DNA from: Sporichthya polymorpha DSM 43042
GTDB lineage: Bacteria; Actinomycetota; Actinomycetes; Sporichthyales; Sporichthyaceae
NCBI RefSeq assembly: GCF_000384115.1
Contig: NZ_KB913029.1
Location: forward strand, 4,315,057 to 4,379,056
Direction of reading: 5' to 3'
Length of the DNA stretch: 64,000 nt
Part shown: positions 1 through 8,675 of the stretch, piece by piece
Layout of the letters: each line of letters starts with the position of its first letter
Numbering within the stretch: the stretch's first letter is position 1
The notes under the pieces: model-generated
Seen by the model: only the letters and a program-made list of their open reading frames with translations
Databases searched by the model: none
What the model was told of the DNA's origin: nothing
Position numbers and translations under genes: made by a program

Positions 1-821
1 GTCGGCGCCCAGATCAGGTCGCCGTAGGCGATGGTGTCGAGCTTGTAGTCGGCGCCGCGGGCGGTCAGCCAGTGCGCCACGACCCAGCCGGCGTTCGCCT
101 CGGGCGTCGCCACCGGCGACGAGGCGGGGGAGGCGACCGGGGAGATCGTGTCGGGCACCGTGACGCTGAGTGCGCGCCCGGCCGCGCCGGCGGGGTTGTC
201 CTTGGCCTTGGGTCCGAAGGTGCTCATCGCCAGCTTGCCGAACGCGTCGACGATCCCCTGCCGCATGACGTCGGCCCGCGGGGTGAGACCCGACTTGCCG
301 CGGCTCTCCGCGGCCGCCACGGGCGCGGCGAACGCGCAGGTGAGCCCGCCCGGCTCGGTCAGGGCCCGCAGCTTGGCGACCGACGCTGCGGTGGGCACCG
401 CCGAGTCCTCGCGGGTGAACAGGTCGAGCGCCTCGGTAACCGACGGGGACTTGCCCGGCTTGCCGGCCGCGACGTCGAGGACGCGCGCGACCATCTCCTC
501 GGGTGCCTTGACCTGCCAGCCGACGGCGGCGATCTGGGTCAGCGTCCGGGCGTCCGCGAGCGAGGTCGCCAACGGCTTGCCGGCGACGCGGAGGAAGCAG
601 GTGTTGACGGCCGGGGCGGAGATCGGGTCGGCGGCCGACATGGCCTGCACGACGCCCTTGTCCGGGCTGCCGTCGGTGGTGGAGGAGGAGTTCCCGCCCC
701 CGAGGGTCACCGCGGCGGTCAGGGCCGCCACACCGACGCAGACGCCGACCAGGGGCACGACCGGCCCGCCGCGCAGCGACAGGCCTGAGCCTGCCCGTGG
801 GCTCCGCGCTCGTGCCGCCAT
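1..821 (-). CDS. Secreted/membrane-anchored hypothetical protein, C-terminus cut off by window start
   Basis: The minus-strand frame is open from an ATG at 821-819 to the window edge (273 codons), so the gene is partial. A GAGGAGA ribosome site lies 7-8 nt before the ATG. The N-terminus is Arg-rich, followed by a hydrophobic stretch (about residues 20-45, VVPLVGVCVGVAALTAAVTL) and a Ser/Thr-rich segment, which fits a signal anchor and an extracytoplasmic body. Two Cys residues (in NTCFLR and LTCAFA) could form a disulfide. The last visible residues (GWVVAHWL, then YKLDTIAYGDLIWAP) resemble the ending of actinobacterial proteins with an ARB-07466-like C-terminal domain. That is a resemblance from memory and not a firm assignment. 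Function unknown. Confidence 0.7.
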   Translation of the reverse strand, partial: MAARARSPRAGSGLSLRGGPVVPLVGVCVGVAALTAAVTLGGGNSSSTTDGSPDKGVVQAMSAADPISAPAVNTCFLRVAGKPLATSLADARTLTQIAAVGWQVKAPEEMVARVLDVAAGKPGKSPSVTEALDLFTREDSAVPTAASVAKLRALTEPGGLTCAFAAPVAAAESRGKSGLTPRADVMRQGIVDAFGKLAMSTFGPKAKDNPAGAAGRALSVTVPDTISPVASPASSPVATPEANAGWVVAHWLTARGADYKLDTIAYGDLIWAP

Positions 822-1131
822 CGCGTTCTCCTCGACGTACTGCGCCAGGTTCGGCGCACTGACAGGTACAGAGTGCGGCTTAACCGGTCGCCGTGTCCGC
901 ACGCTGAGAAATCGTTGGTCCGATCAGGCGACGAGAAACCGTACAAAACCGGACGAGGTGGCCCACGCCACCTCGGCGCCCCCGAACACACCGGTTTGAA
1001 ACTGGCCGCGGCGGGGAATCCCCACCGGCTGCGCTCGTGCCCGCCCTGCTCCGTTCTTCCGTTCCCACCCCGGGGCCGACCCGACGACGTCGTGGAGTCG
1101 GCCGACCGCTCACGGCGCCGTCACGTCGTCG
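822..1131. other. 310-bp intergenic region between livFG end and the next minus-strand gene
   Basis: The short ORFs here look like shadows, with no ribosome site and no recognisable protein. The segment must hold the promoter of the downstream secreted-protein gene and probably the end of the liv transcript. The hairpin at 1074-1103 is the only clear structure I see. Confidence 0.5.
1074..1103 (-). terminator. Hairpin downstream of livFG
   Basis: Arms GGCCGAC (1074-1080) and GTCGGCC (1097-1103) enclose a 16-nt spacer that itself contains the palindrome ACGACGTCGT. It begins about 30 nt past the livFG stop codon. There is no U-run, so it would be an actinobacterial I-shaped or Rho-assisted terminator if it is one. 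Confidence 0.4.
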
Positions 1132-3000
1132 TCACGACGCCGCGGCAGCCTCCGCTCCAAGGTACGTGGCGATGACCGTCGGGTCGGACAGCACCTCGTC
1201 CGGCGGACCCTGCGCGACCACCCGGCCGGACTCCAGGGCGATGATGCGGTCGCAGGTGCGCCGCAGCAGCCCGACGTCGTGCTCGACGATGACCAGCGCC
1301 CCGCCGGTGGCCTCCCGGATGCGCTTCATCAGCGGCCCCATCAGCTCCGCCTCCGCGCGGGCCAGGCCGGCCGCGGGCTCGTCGAGCAGGAGCACGTCGG
1401 GTTCCTGGGCGAGCAGGCACCCGAACTCCACGAGGCGGCGGGAGCCGGTCGAGAGCTCGCTGGCGAACCGGTCCTGGAAGACCCCGAGCCCGAGCAGCGT
1501 GATGATGCGGTCGACCCGCTCGGCGACGTCGATCTCCGAGAGCAGGGACGCCGGCAGCCGCAGGGCGGCCGCCAGGGGCTCCCGGGAGGTCACCCAGCGT
1601 TCGCAGGACACCGCGATGGTCTCGGTGACCGTGAGGCCGGGGAAGAGCTTCGCGTCCTGGAACGAGCGGCCCAGGCCGAGGTGTGCGCGCGCCTGCGGCG
1701 TCAGGTCGGTGACGTCGGTGCCCTTGAAGTACACCCGGCCCGTGTCGGGGACCAGGAATCCCGACATCGCGTCGAGGATCGTGGTCTTGCCGGCGCCGTT
1801 CGGGCCCATCAGGCCGACGATCTCGCCCGCGGAGATGTCGATGTCCACCCCGGCGATCGCCGCGACACCGCCGAACGTCTTCCGCAGGTTCCGGGTCGCG
1901 ATCGCGACCTTGGGCGTCGGCGCCGCGTCCGCGGCCGCGTCGAGCGCCTCCGCGATGTCGGCGAAATCCTCGTCCTCGTCGTCGGACCCGGCCGCGCGCT
2001 TCGGCGCCGGCCGAGCCTCCCTCACGACCCGGGGCAGCTCTCCGGTCTCGTCGTCGAGCTCGACCCCCTCGGCCCGGGTCCCGGTGACGTTGACCGGCCG
2101 CGCCCCACCCCCACTGGAGATGTCATCTTCAGTGGGGGTTCGAGCGGGGGAGTCCTCCAGGTGGAGCTCGTCGATGTGCGGGAGCTCCTCCCTGTCGTGG
2201 GAGCGCTTTTCCGGGGGGTCGTCGGGGGGCGGAGCCCCCCGACTGTCTTGCTCAAGAGCGCCGGCGAGGAAGACGGAGCGGATCAGGTCGCCGCGGTCGA
2301 GGATCTCCTGCGCGGGGCCGGAGAAGCGGACCTCGCCCTTCTCCAGGAACATCGCGCGGTCGGAGACCTTGAGCACGAGCTCGGCGGACTGCTCGACGAG
2401 CAGGATGCCGAGGCCCTCGTCGCGCAGGTGCCGGACGACGTCGAGGAGCTCGCTGACGATCGCCGGGGCGAGGCCGAGGGAGAGCTCGTCGATGAGCAGG
2501 ACGCGCGCGCCGGGCTTGCCGTCGGTGCCGGCGGGACCCTGCACGAGTGCCTGCGCGAGCGCCAGCATCTGCTGCTGACCGCCGGAGAGCAGGCCGGCGC
2601 GGTCCTCCATGCGGGTCGTCAGCGCGGGGAAGAGCTCGATCGCGCGGGTGACGGCGGCGGCGCAGTAGTCCTTGTCCTTCCGCGTGACCCAGGTGGCCAT
2701 GCGCAGGTTCTCGGCGACCGACAGGTCGGGGAAGATGCCGCGGCCGCCGGGCATGTACGCCAGGCCCAGCCGCGCCATCTTCATCGGCGACCAGCCGGTG
2801 GTGTCCTTGCCGTCGAAGCGGACCTTGCCGTGCCGCGGCGGTGTCAGGCCCGAGATCGCGCGTAGCAGCGTCGACTTGCCCGCGCCGTTGGTGCCGAGCA
2901 GGCCGAGGACCTCGCCGGCGTCGACGCGGACGTCCACGCCGTGGAGCACCTTGTTGCGCCCGTACGAGACCTGCAGGTCCGTGCACTCGAGAAGGCTCAT
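1132..3000 (-). CDS. Fused LivF-LivG ATPase of a branched-chain amino-acid-type ABC importer
   Basis: This 622-residue protein carries two complete ABC ATPase domains and should power uptake through the LivH-LivM fusion upstream. The first, LivF-like domain (about 1-250) has Walker A GTNGAGKST at 36-44, signature LSGGQ at 138-142 and Walker B LLIDE near 168-172. The second, LivG-like domain (about 363-622) has Walker A GPNGAGKTT near 399-407, signature LSTGS near 516-520 and Walker B LLLDE near 537-541. A 110-residue acidic, low-complexity linker (about 250-362) joins them and contains two palindromic DNA elements. LivF and LivG are normally separate proteins of about 235 and 255 residues, so this is a true fusion. 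The start ATG overlaps the livHM stop as ATGA. The substrate is not evident from sequence. Confidence 0.93.
   Translation of the reverse strand: MSLLECTDLQVSYGRNKVLHGVDVRVDAGEVLGLLGTNGAGKSTLLRAISGLTPPRHGKVRFDGKDTTGWSPMKMARLGLAYMPGGRGIFPDLSVAENLRMATWVTRKDKDYCAAAVTRAIELFPALTTRMEDRAGLLSGGQQQMLALAQALVQGPAGTDGKPGARVLLIDELSLGLAPAIVSELLDVVRHLRDEGLGILLVEQSAELVLKVSDRAMFLEKGEVRFSGPAQEILDRGDLIRSVFLAGALEQDSRGAPPPDDPPEKRSHDREELPHIDELHLEDSPARTPTEDDISSGGGARPVNVTGTRAEGVELDDETGELPRVVREARPAPKRAAGSDDEDEDFADIAEALDAAADAAPTPKVAIATRNLRKTFGGVAAIAGVDIDISAGEIVGLMGPNGAGKTTILDAMSGFLVPDTGRVYFKGTDVTDLTPQARAHLGLGRSFQDAKLFPGLTVTETIAVSCERWVTSREPLAAALRLPASLLSEIDVAERVDRIITLLGLGVFQDRFASELSTGSRRLVEFGCLLAQEPDVLLLDEPAAGLARAEAELMGPLMKRIREATGGALVIVEHDVGLLRRTCDRIIALESGRVVAQGPPDEVLSDPTVIATYLGAEAAAAS
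2107..2139 (-). repeat. Coding palindrome family, copy A (livFG linker)
   Basis: An odd-length palindrome of 33 bp has 16-bp arms with one mismatch around one central base (T on +, A on the coding minus strand). Read on the coding strand it gives T-P-T-E-D-D-I-S-S-G-G-G. The core matches the other three copies at 36006, 44373 and 57438. Confidence 0.85.
2221..2243. repeat. GC hairpin inside the livFG linker
   Basis: Perfect arms GTCGGGGGG (2221-2229) and CCCCCCGAC (2235-2243) enclose a CGGAG loop. It is coding, inside the LivF-LivG linker (about residues 253-260). This type of hairpin is usually found between genes at transcript ends in GC-rich actinobacteria, so its place inside an open frame is unusual. 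Confidence 0.75.
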
Positions 3001-5189
3001 CCCGCACCTGCCGGTCGCTGGGTCGGCCGCGGGCCTGGGCCATCCTCGCCCGTCGCCAGCGGGTCGGGGCCGGCGGCGGACAGGCGTCCGCCGATGGAGG
3101 CCAGGTCGACCTCGGTCGCGCCGGTCTCCCCTCCGGGACCGGCGAGGGTGATGCCGCGCATCCGCGCGACGGTGCGGAACCAGAAGCCGCGCGCGGAGAT
3201 CACTACGCGGGCCAGACCGCCGGGCAGGACGAGCAGGACGAACAGCACGCCCGCGCCGGTGACGAACAACTGCATGCCGCCGGAGAGGTTGTACTTCGCG
3301 ACGGCGAGGAAGATCGCGCCGAGCAGGGCGCCGGTGACCGACGTCGCGCCGCCGAGCACGACCATCGTGAACGCCTCGAAGGAGATCGCGGGGGAGTATG
3401 TGCCCGCCCGGACGCCGTCGAGCGCGATGACGTGCATCGAGCCGGCCAGACCCGCGAGCGCGCCGCTGACCGCGAACGCCGCGAGCTTGATCTTCGTCGG
3501 GCTCAGGCCACGGGCGGCGGCCGCGCGCTCGTTGTCGCGGACCGCGATCATCGCCCGGCCGGTGCGGCTGTGCCGGATGCCGTGCACCAGCACGAGCGCC
3601 AGGGCCAGCACCGTCAGGCAGAACCAGTACAGCGTTTTCTCGTTGTAGAGGTCGAAGCGCTCGAGCACCAGCGGCCGGTCGACCTGCGTGGGGATCGCCT
3701 CGGGGAAGTTCGCCGGGTTCAGGAAGAACGTCGAGAGCGGCACCGCGAACGCCAGCGTCGTGACGCCGAGGAACAGACCCCGGATCCGCAGCGCGGGAAT
3801 GCCGATGGCGACGGCGGTCAGCATGCCGGCGCCCATGCCCGCGAGCATGGCGAGAAGCAGGTCGGCCCCGGTCTTCGCGACGAGGTCGCCGGCGACGACC
3901 GCACCGACGCCGGCGATCGCGAACTGCCCGAGGCTGATCTGCCCGGCCCAGCCGGTGAGGACGACGAGCGAGACCGCGACCAGACCGTAGATCACCGTCA
4001 CGGTGCCGAGCAGGCTGATCTGACTGGGGCTCAGCTGGTAGGGAAGCGCGATGGCGGCGGCGATGACCCCGCCGAGCAGGAGGCGACGGCCCCAGATGAT
4101 CTCCGGCAGGTGCCGGATCTCCGCGGGCACCGGCGGCATCTCGTCGGCGGTGTTCCAGCCCGCGGTGTTCGCGTCGGCGGCGCGGGTGAGCTGGTGCCGC
4201 TGCAGCAGCAGCGCAATGAGGACCGCGACGAGCAGGAAGACGTCCACGTAGCTCGAGCGCGAGGTGTTCCAGAAGACCGCCTGCTGGAAGACGCCGACGC
4301 CGATGCCGGCGAACACCGCGCCGGACAGGCTCTCCATCCGCGCGATGACGGCGGCGGCGAGGGCCGGCAGCAGCAGCGCCGGCCCGCCGGCGATCTCGCC
4401 GCCCTGCCCCACCAGCGGGGCCGAGAGCATCGCCGCGAGGGCGGACAGCGCACCGGCCAGGGCCCAGACCAGCGTCGACAGGCGCCGCACCGGGATGCCC
4501 AGCAGCATCGCGCGCTCGGCGTTCGAGGACGTCGCACGGATGCCGACGCCGACGGCGGAGTTGCGCAGGAACAAGGCGAACAGCAGCAGCACGATCGGGA
4601 CGGTCACGAGGATCATCACGTGCGCGCCGGTGAAGACCAGGCCCTCGAAGGTGAACTTGATGTCGAGCGGGGTGCGGAACGACCCCTGCAGCCCGCCGAA
4701 CCCGCCCCCGGACCCGACGATGCTCGGCACCGCGAACTGAAGAGCCGCCAGAATCTGCGCGAGACCGATGGTGGCGACGGTCAGGATCAGCCGCGGGGCC
4801 CAGAACAGTCGCTGCACTACGAGCCGGTCGCAGAGCGCGCCGATGACCGCCGCGACCACCAGGCCCACGCCGAGCGCCACGTAGTAGTTCCAGCCCTTGA
4901 CGAGGAAGAGCTGCACGGCCAGGAACGCCGCTGCCGACCCCAGCGCGGCCTGCGCGAAGTTGATGATCCGCGAGGACCGGTAGACCAGCACCAGCCCGAG
5001 GGCCGACAGACCGGTCAGCGACCCGAGGACCACGCCCTGCAGCACGACGCCGAGGGGCAGGCCGGACGGGAGGACGGCGTTCAGCACCACCCAGACCAGC
5101 GGGGCGGCGACCACCATTCCGACCGCGCGCTTGCGCTTGTCGGCCAGTGCGGCGGGGACGGCGGCGGGAACGGCGGGCAGCGGGCTCAC
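2997..5189 (-). CDS. Fused LivH-LivM permease of a branched-chain amino-acid-type ABC importer
   Basis: This 730-residue protein joins two permease halves. The N-terminal half (about 30-330) is LivH-like, with the family pattern LGLVLVYRSSRIINFAQAALG early on. The C-terminal half (about 365-680) is LivM-like, with LTGWAGQISLGQFAIAGVGA, the coupling stretch AVRDNERAAAARGLSPTKIK and many hydrophobic helices. A soluble tail of about 50 residues follows. The fusion parallels the fused ATPase downstream, so the importer is built from three chains plus the binding protein. The start codon is GTG or the ATG in this frame near 5189. The gene lies 34 bp after the binding-protein stop and overlaps livFG by 4 bp, indicating one operon. 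Substrate is not determinable from sequence. Confidence 0.92.
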   Translation of the reverse strand: MSPLPAVPAAVPAALADKRKRAVGMVVAAPLVWVVLNAVLPSGLPLGVVLQGVVLGSLTGLSALGLVLVYRSSRIINFAQAALGSAAAFLAVQLFLVKGWNYYVALGVGLVVAAVIGALCDRLVVQRLFWAPRLILTVATIGLAQILAALQFAVPSIVGSGGGFGGLQGSFRTPLDIKFTFEGLVFTGAHVMILVTVPIVLLLFALFLRNSAVGVGIRATSSNAERAMLLGIPVRRLSTLVWALAGALSALAAMLSAPLVGQGGEIAGGPALLLPALAAAVIARMESLSGAVFAGIGVGVFQQAVFWNTSRSSYVDVFLLVAVLIALLLQRHQLTRAADANTAGWNTADEMPPVPAEIRHLPEIIWGRRLLLGGVIAAAIALPYQLSPSQISLLGTVTVIYGLVAVSLVVLTGWAGQISLGQFAIAGVGAVVAGDLVAKTGADLLLAMLAGMGAGMLTAVAIGIPALRIRGLFLGVTTLAFAVPLSTFFLNPANFPEAIPTQVDRPLVLERFDLYNEKTLYWFCLTVLALALVLVHGIRHSRTGRAMIAVRDNERAAAARGLSPTKIKLAAFAVSGALAGLAGSMHVIALDGVRAGTYSPAISFEAFTMVVLGGATSVTGALLGAIFLAVAKYNLSGGMQLFVTGAGVLFVLLVLPGGLARVVISARGFWFRTVARMRGITLAGPGGETGATEVDLASIGGRLSAAGPDPLATGEDGPGPRPTQRPAGAG

Positions 5190-5223
5190 CCTTCGACTCG
5201 GCTTCCGGGATCCGGCCGGGCCG

Positions 5224-6969
5224 CTACGGCGCCACGGCCGGCGGCGTCGGCATGGTCACCCGCGCCGGCCAACTCGCCCCGACGTAGCGCCTGCCACCGT
5301 TGAGGGGCACGCACCGGCCGGGCCGGTTGTTGAACGGCGAGAGCGCCTTCGGGTCGTAGTAGAACTCCCGGGCGTCGTCGGTACTGGTGAAGTCGTTCGG
5401 GCCGAAGCTCCACTGGCCGTAGTCGCCGGTCCGTTTGCCGTAGCTGAACATGCCCTGGGCGAACGTCGCGGGCGTGAGGTTCGGACCGGCCTGCTGCAGA
5501 CCGATGAACAGCATCATCAGCGTCTGGTAGGTCAGGTCGACCAGGGACGTCGGCTTGCCGTTCTTCATCGTGGCGAAGGCTTTGTACGCCTCGGTGTTCT
5601 TGCCCCCGCCGAAGCCGGTCAAATAGCTCTGGCCGAGGGCGAACTGCCACTGGTCGCTGTCGTAGAACTGACCGGCGACGTCGGCGTCGGTGCCGATGGT
5701 CCCGGAGACGAACCACTCCGGGTAGAAGTCCTGCTGGGTCGCCGAGCCCGTGAGGAAGAACGGCAGCAGCGGGTCGGTGACGAGCACCAGTGTCGTGACG
5801 CCGGCCGCCTTGAGCTGCGCGGCCATGTTCGGCGCCTCCTGCTGCAGCTTGGCGAACTGCAGCGCGTAGCGGATCTCCTTGGCGAACGAGATGCCCGCCG
5901 CCTTCAGCTTCGGCCGCGCCTCGTTGATGCACTGCGAGTACACGGCGTCGTCCGGGAAGATCAGGCCGTACTTGCGCGGCTTCTGACGCAGACTCGCGCT
6001 GCCCGCGCGCGTCGCGTTCTCGTTGGCCGGCAGGCGCTTCGCGATCAGGTCGACCGCGGAGTTCATCAGCGTCGTGCAGTCCACGAGCTGGCCCCAGGCG
6101 AACGGGGCGCGCTGGCGGTAGTAGCTCTGCGGCATGTGCAGGCCACCGATGGCGAGCACCTTCTGCCGCACGAGGGCGTCCATGTACGGCTGCGTCAGCG
6201 CGGAGATGTCGGCGAAGGCCTTGATCTCCTGCGCGACCTTCACCGCGTCCGCGTTCGCGCCCTCCTGGCCGCCACCGGCGATCTCGGCCTGGCCGTCCCC
6301 GCGACCGGTGTACCGGACGAGCTTCACCTTGCGGCCGTAGAGCTGGTAGTTCTTGTTGAAGTAGTCGACGAGGGTGTCCAGCTCGCGCTTGCGGTCCGCG
6401 GGGCTCGCCGAGATCCCGGCCTCCTCGGCCTTCTTCTCGAGCTCGCTGTCCTCGTCGTCCTCCTGCTCACGCTGGTCGGAGGCGCTGCTCTCGCGGATCG
6501 CGATCGTGATCGTGTCGGCGGAGACCCCGCGGTAGGTCGCACCGCCGTTGTTGCCACTGAAGTTCACGCAGGCGGGGGAGTACGCGCTGCCCGCGACCTG
6601 CAGGGCACCGCCCGCGCAGTTGCTCGCGGCGGCGACGCCCTGGGCGCGCGGCGCGCCGGCCGCCTGCGCGGTCGTCACGACCTTGCCGCCCTTGCCGGGC
6701 TTCGCGCCCGGGGCCGCGGCGCTGGTGCCCGGCGCGGCACCGGTCGTCCCCGGCGCACCGGCGACGACGGGCGCGCCCGCGGCGTCGACCCCGACCGCGC
6801 CGAGCTCGGGGCTCGTCGCGGCGTAGGGGTCCGGGCCCGCCATCGCGAGCTCGTTCGCGTCCCCCGGGGCCTTGCTGGGCACGGTGACCGTGACGAGAAG
6901 CAGGACCGCGATGACGCCGGCCAGCGGGCCGTAGCCCGACAGGATCAGCCGGTTCGGCCGGGGCTTCAT
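5224..6969 (-). CDS. Extracellular substrate-binding protein of the liv-type importer (copy 1)
   Basis: The 581-residue protein belongs to the periplasmic-binding type I (Leu/Ile/Val, Peripla_BP_6) class and should capture the ligand outside the membrane. An N-terminal hydrophobic segment (about residues 12-32, after MKPRPNRLILSGYGPLAG) looks like a signal anchor; there is no lipobox Cys. A low-complexity Ala/Gly/Pro region (about 35-120) precedes the binding domain, which starts near GVSADTITIAI. Conserved points include YGRKVKLV, a GLHMPQSYYRQRAPFAWGQ stretch and PDDAVYSQCINEA. It is about 180 residues longer than typical LivK because of the N-terminal region and an acidic insert. It is clearly paralogous to the 11809-13557 product over its full length. 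Its start overlaps the upstream gene's stop by 4 bp. Confidence 0.88.
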   Translation of the reverse strand: MKPRPNRLILSGYGPLAGVIAVLLLVTVTVPSKAPGDANELAMAGPDPYAATSPELGAVGVDAAGAPVVAGAPGTTGAAPGTSAAAPGAKPGKGGKVVTTAQAAGAPRAQGVAAASNCAGGALQVAGSAYSPACVNFSGNNGGATYRGVSADTITIAIRESSASDQREQEDDEDSELEKKAEEAGISASPADRKRELDTLVDYFNKNYQLYGRKVKLVRYTGRGDGQAEIAGGGQEGANADAVKVAQEIKAFADISALTQPYMDALVRQKVLAIGGLHMPQSYYRQRAPFAWGQLVDCTTLMNSAVDLIAKRLPANENATRAGSASLRQKPRKYGLIFPDDAVYSQCINEARPKLKAAGISFAKEIRYALQFAKLQQEAPNMAAQLKAAGVTTLVLVTDPLLPFFLTGSATQQDFYPEWFVSGTIGTDADVAGQFYDSDQWQFALGQSYLTGFGGGKNTEAYKAFATMKNGKPTSLVDLTYQTLMMLFIGLQQAGPNLTPATFAQGMFSYGKRTGDYGQWSFGPNDFTSTDDAREFYYDPKALSPFNNRPGRCVPLNGGRRYVGASWPARVTMPTPPAVAP

Positions 6970-8390
6970 CGCGCGCTCGCGGCCATCCGCAGCCGATCGC
7001 CGAGCGCCAGCACGACGACGGCGGCGAGTCCCAGCGCGAGCGCGAGGACGGCGAGACCGTTGTTCGTGTCCCCGGAGGATCCGAGGGCGGCGTTCTGGGT
7101 GGCGGGCGACTGAGCGGGGACCAGATTGGTGTCGGCCGGGACGTCACTGGCGGGGACGTCGCCGATGCCGGCGGAGACGGAGTCGACGGCCGGGGCGGAC
7201 CCGGTCGACGAGCTGGGGACGTCCGAGTTCGTGGACGGCAGCAGCGGTACGACGGAATTCGTCGCGGCGTCGAGAGCGCTCTCGAGCTCGACCAGCGCGG
7301 AGCGGGCGCTCACGCCACCGATCTCGAGGCGACCGCCGCTGCGACCGCCGGCCCCGCCCACGAGGGCGTTGGCGACGATCTGGGCGGCCGCGGCGTCCGG
7401 GTTGGCGGCGATGACCGCCTCCATCAGCTGCGTGACGACCGGGGCGAGGGCGGCCGAGGCCTGGTTCGTCGGCTCGACGAGCGCCTCGGGGTTGCGGATC
7501 TGCAGGACGAGCGGGGCGACCGAACCGCCGCCGGCGTCGGCGAGGTTGGTCGGCGCGTCGAGCACGAGGCCGAGCGGCGCCAGTTGCTGGTTGGCCTGCG
7601 CCAGGCTCGAGGCGAGCTCCGCAGGGCTGTCCACCGGCAGGCTCTGACCTGCGACGGTCAGGGAGCCGAGAGAGAAGCCGGAGGTGGCGTCCGCCGCGTT
7701 CTTCTGGTCGGCGGCCCACCGCAGTCCGGTGAGGACGACCTGCCCGGCGCCGAGGTCGAGCTTGTCGAGGACGACCTCGGACCCGGCCCCGTTCTTCGTG
7801 GCGTTGGCGATCGAGCGGCCGCCGGCGAGTTCGAACAGGCCCGGGAGCGTCAGCGTCGGGCCCTGCACGGTGCCGGTCGCGGCGAGCGGGTCCTTGGTGG
7901 CCGACGCCGACTCCTTGCCGAGAAAGGCCTGCGGGTCGGTCGCGCCGCCGGGAGCCGGCAGGGCCGGGGCGCCCGCGGCGGCGAACGGGTCGCGCTCGAC
8001 GGTCTCGCCGGTGCCGGCGTCGCCGCCCTCGCTGTCCGCGCTGATGGGCGCCGGGATCTCCAGCGCCGGCAGACCCTCGGGCGCCTGGCCGGACGCCGCG
8101 CCCCCGGCGAGCGTGCCGAGCAGACCGAAGTCGGCGGCGGCGGCGGAGGCCTGCGACGTGCCGTTGGCGACCTGCGCGGTCACCAGACCGACGCTGGTCG
8201 TGACGCCGGGGAGTCCGACGTACGGGACCACCCGGGCCAGCACCGCCTGCGACTGACCCTGAGCGTCGGTGGCCGGTGCGTTCTTCGCCGACCCCTTCTT
8301 CTCCGGGCCGGCGTAGCCGGAGGCGGACGCGGCAATCAGCGCGGCCGCGGCCAGGGGCAGTCCGAGCCGGATGCGACGGCTCGCCCTCAT
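6966..8390 (-). CDS. Secreted, C-terminally anchored Ala-rich protein leading the liv operon
   Basis: The 474-residue product has an N-terminal signal peptide (Arg-rich start, hydrophobic 9-25, cleavage probably after SASGYA or nearby). Its long extracytoplasmic Ala/Gly/Ser/Pro-rich body is followed by one C-terminal hydrophobic helix (about 447-466) and a short basic tail (DRLRMAASAR). This is the layout of a wall-spanning protein held in the membrane. There are no Cys residues and no catalytic motif that I recognise. The body contains a region (TLTLPGLFELAGGRSIANAT onwards) that may resemble choice-of-anchor type domains, which I cannot confirm. It overlaps the binding-protein start by 4 bp, so it is co-expressed with the importer and may act as an accessory surface component. 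Function unknown. Confidence 0.75.
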   Translation of the reverse strand: MRASRRIRLGLPLAAAALIAASASGYAGPEKKGSAKNAPATDAQGQSQAVLARVVPYVGLPGVTTSVGLVTAQVANGTSQASAAAADFGLLGTLAGGAASGQAPEGLPALEIPAPISADSEGGDAGTGETVERDPFAAAGAPALPAPGGATDPQAFLGKESASATKDPLAATGTVQGPTLTLPGLFELAGGRSIANATKNGAGSEVVLDKLDLGAGQVVLTGLRWAADQKNAADATSGFSLGSLTVAGQSLPVDSPAELASSLAQANQQLAPLGLVLDAPTNLADAGGGSVAPLVLQIRNPEALVEPTNQASAALAPVVTQLMEAVIAANPDAAAAQIVANALVGGAGGRSGGRLEIGGVSARSALVELESALDAATNSVVPLLPSTNSDVPSSSTGSAPAVDSVSAGIGDVPASDVPADTNLVPAQSPATQNAALGSSGDTNNGLAVLALALGLAAVVVLALGDRLRMAASAR

Positions 8391-8462
8391 GGGCGCCTCC
8401 CCAGGTTCCAGGGGTGTGGATTGACGGTTCGGCGGCCGAAGTGGGACCGTCGATCCGCCACT

Positions 8463-8487
8463 TTCACACTATTCGGAAATTCGTGAA
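8463..8487. promoter_or_regulatory. 25-bp dyad, candidate operator O1 (upstream of MarR-like gene and of the liv operon)
   Basis: Half-sites TTCACACTATTC and GAAATTCGTGAA flank a central G. It lies in the divergent intergenic region, 73 bp before the minus-strand start at 8390 and about 190 bp before the regulator start. A second dyad of the same length and outer sequence lies at 9238-9262, just before the exporter gene. Two copies around one regulator gene suggest its operators. Confidence 0.6.
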
Positions 8488-8675
8488 CGAGGTACCAGGA
8501 GACGCGAAGTCTTTACCGGTTCCGGTCATTGTGCGCCGGAACACTGTCTTCGGGCTGTGGGCGCACGAGATCCACCGGATCGGTGCCAACCGCATACCTG
8601 GGCTTGGAACCGGCGATAAAGTCGCCAGGCCCGCAGGACAGGGAGTCAGTGGGCGAGTCAGTGGGGAGGACGCGG

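Noticed and set aside
2841-5303. 820-codon open frame on the plus strand
   Set aside because: It is antisense to the LivH-LivM permease, which has clear family motifs; the product is a charged low-complexity shadow.
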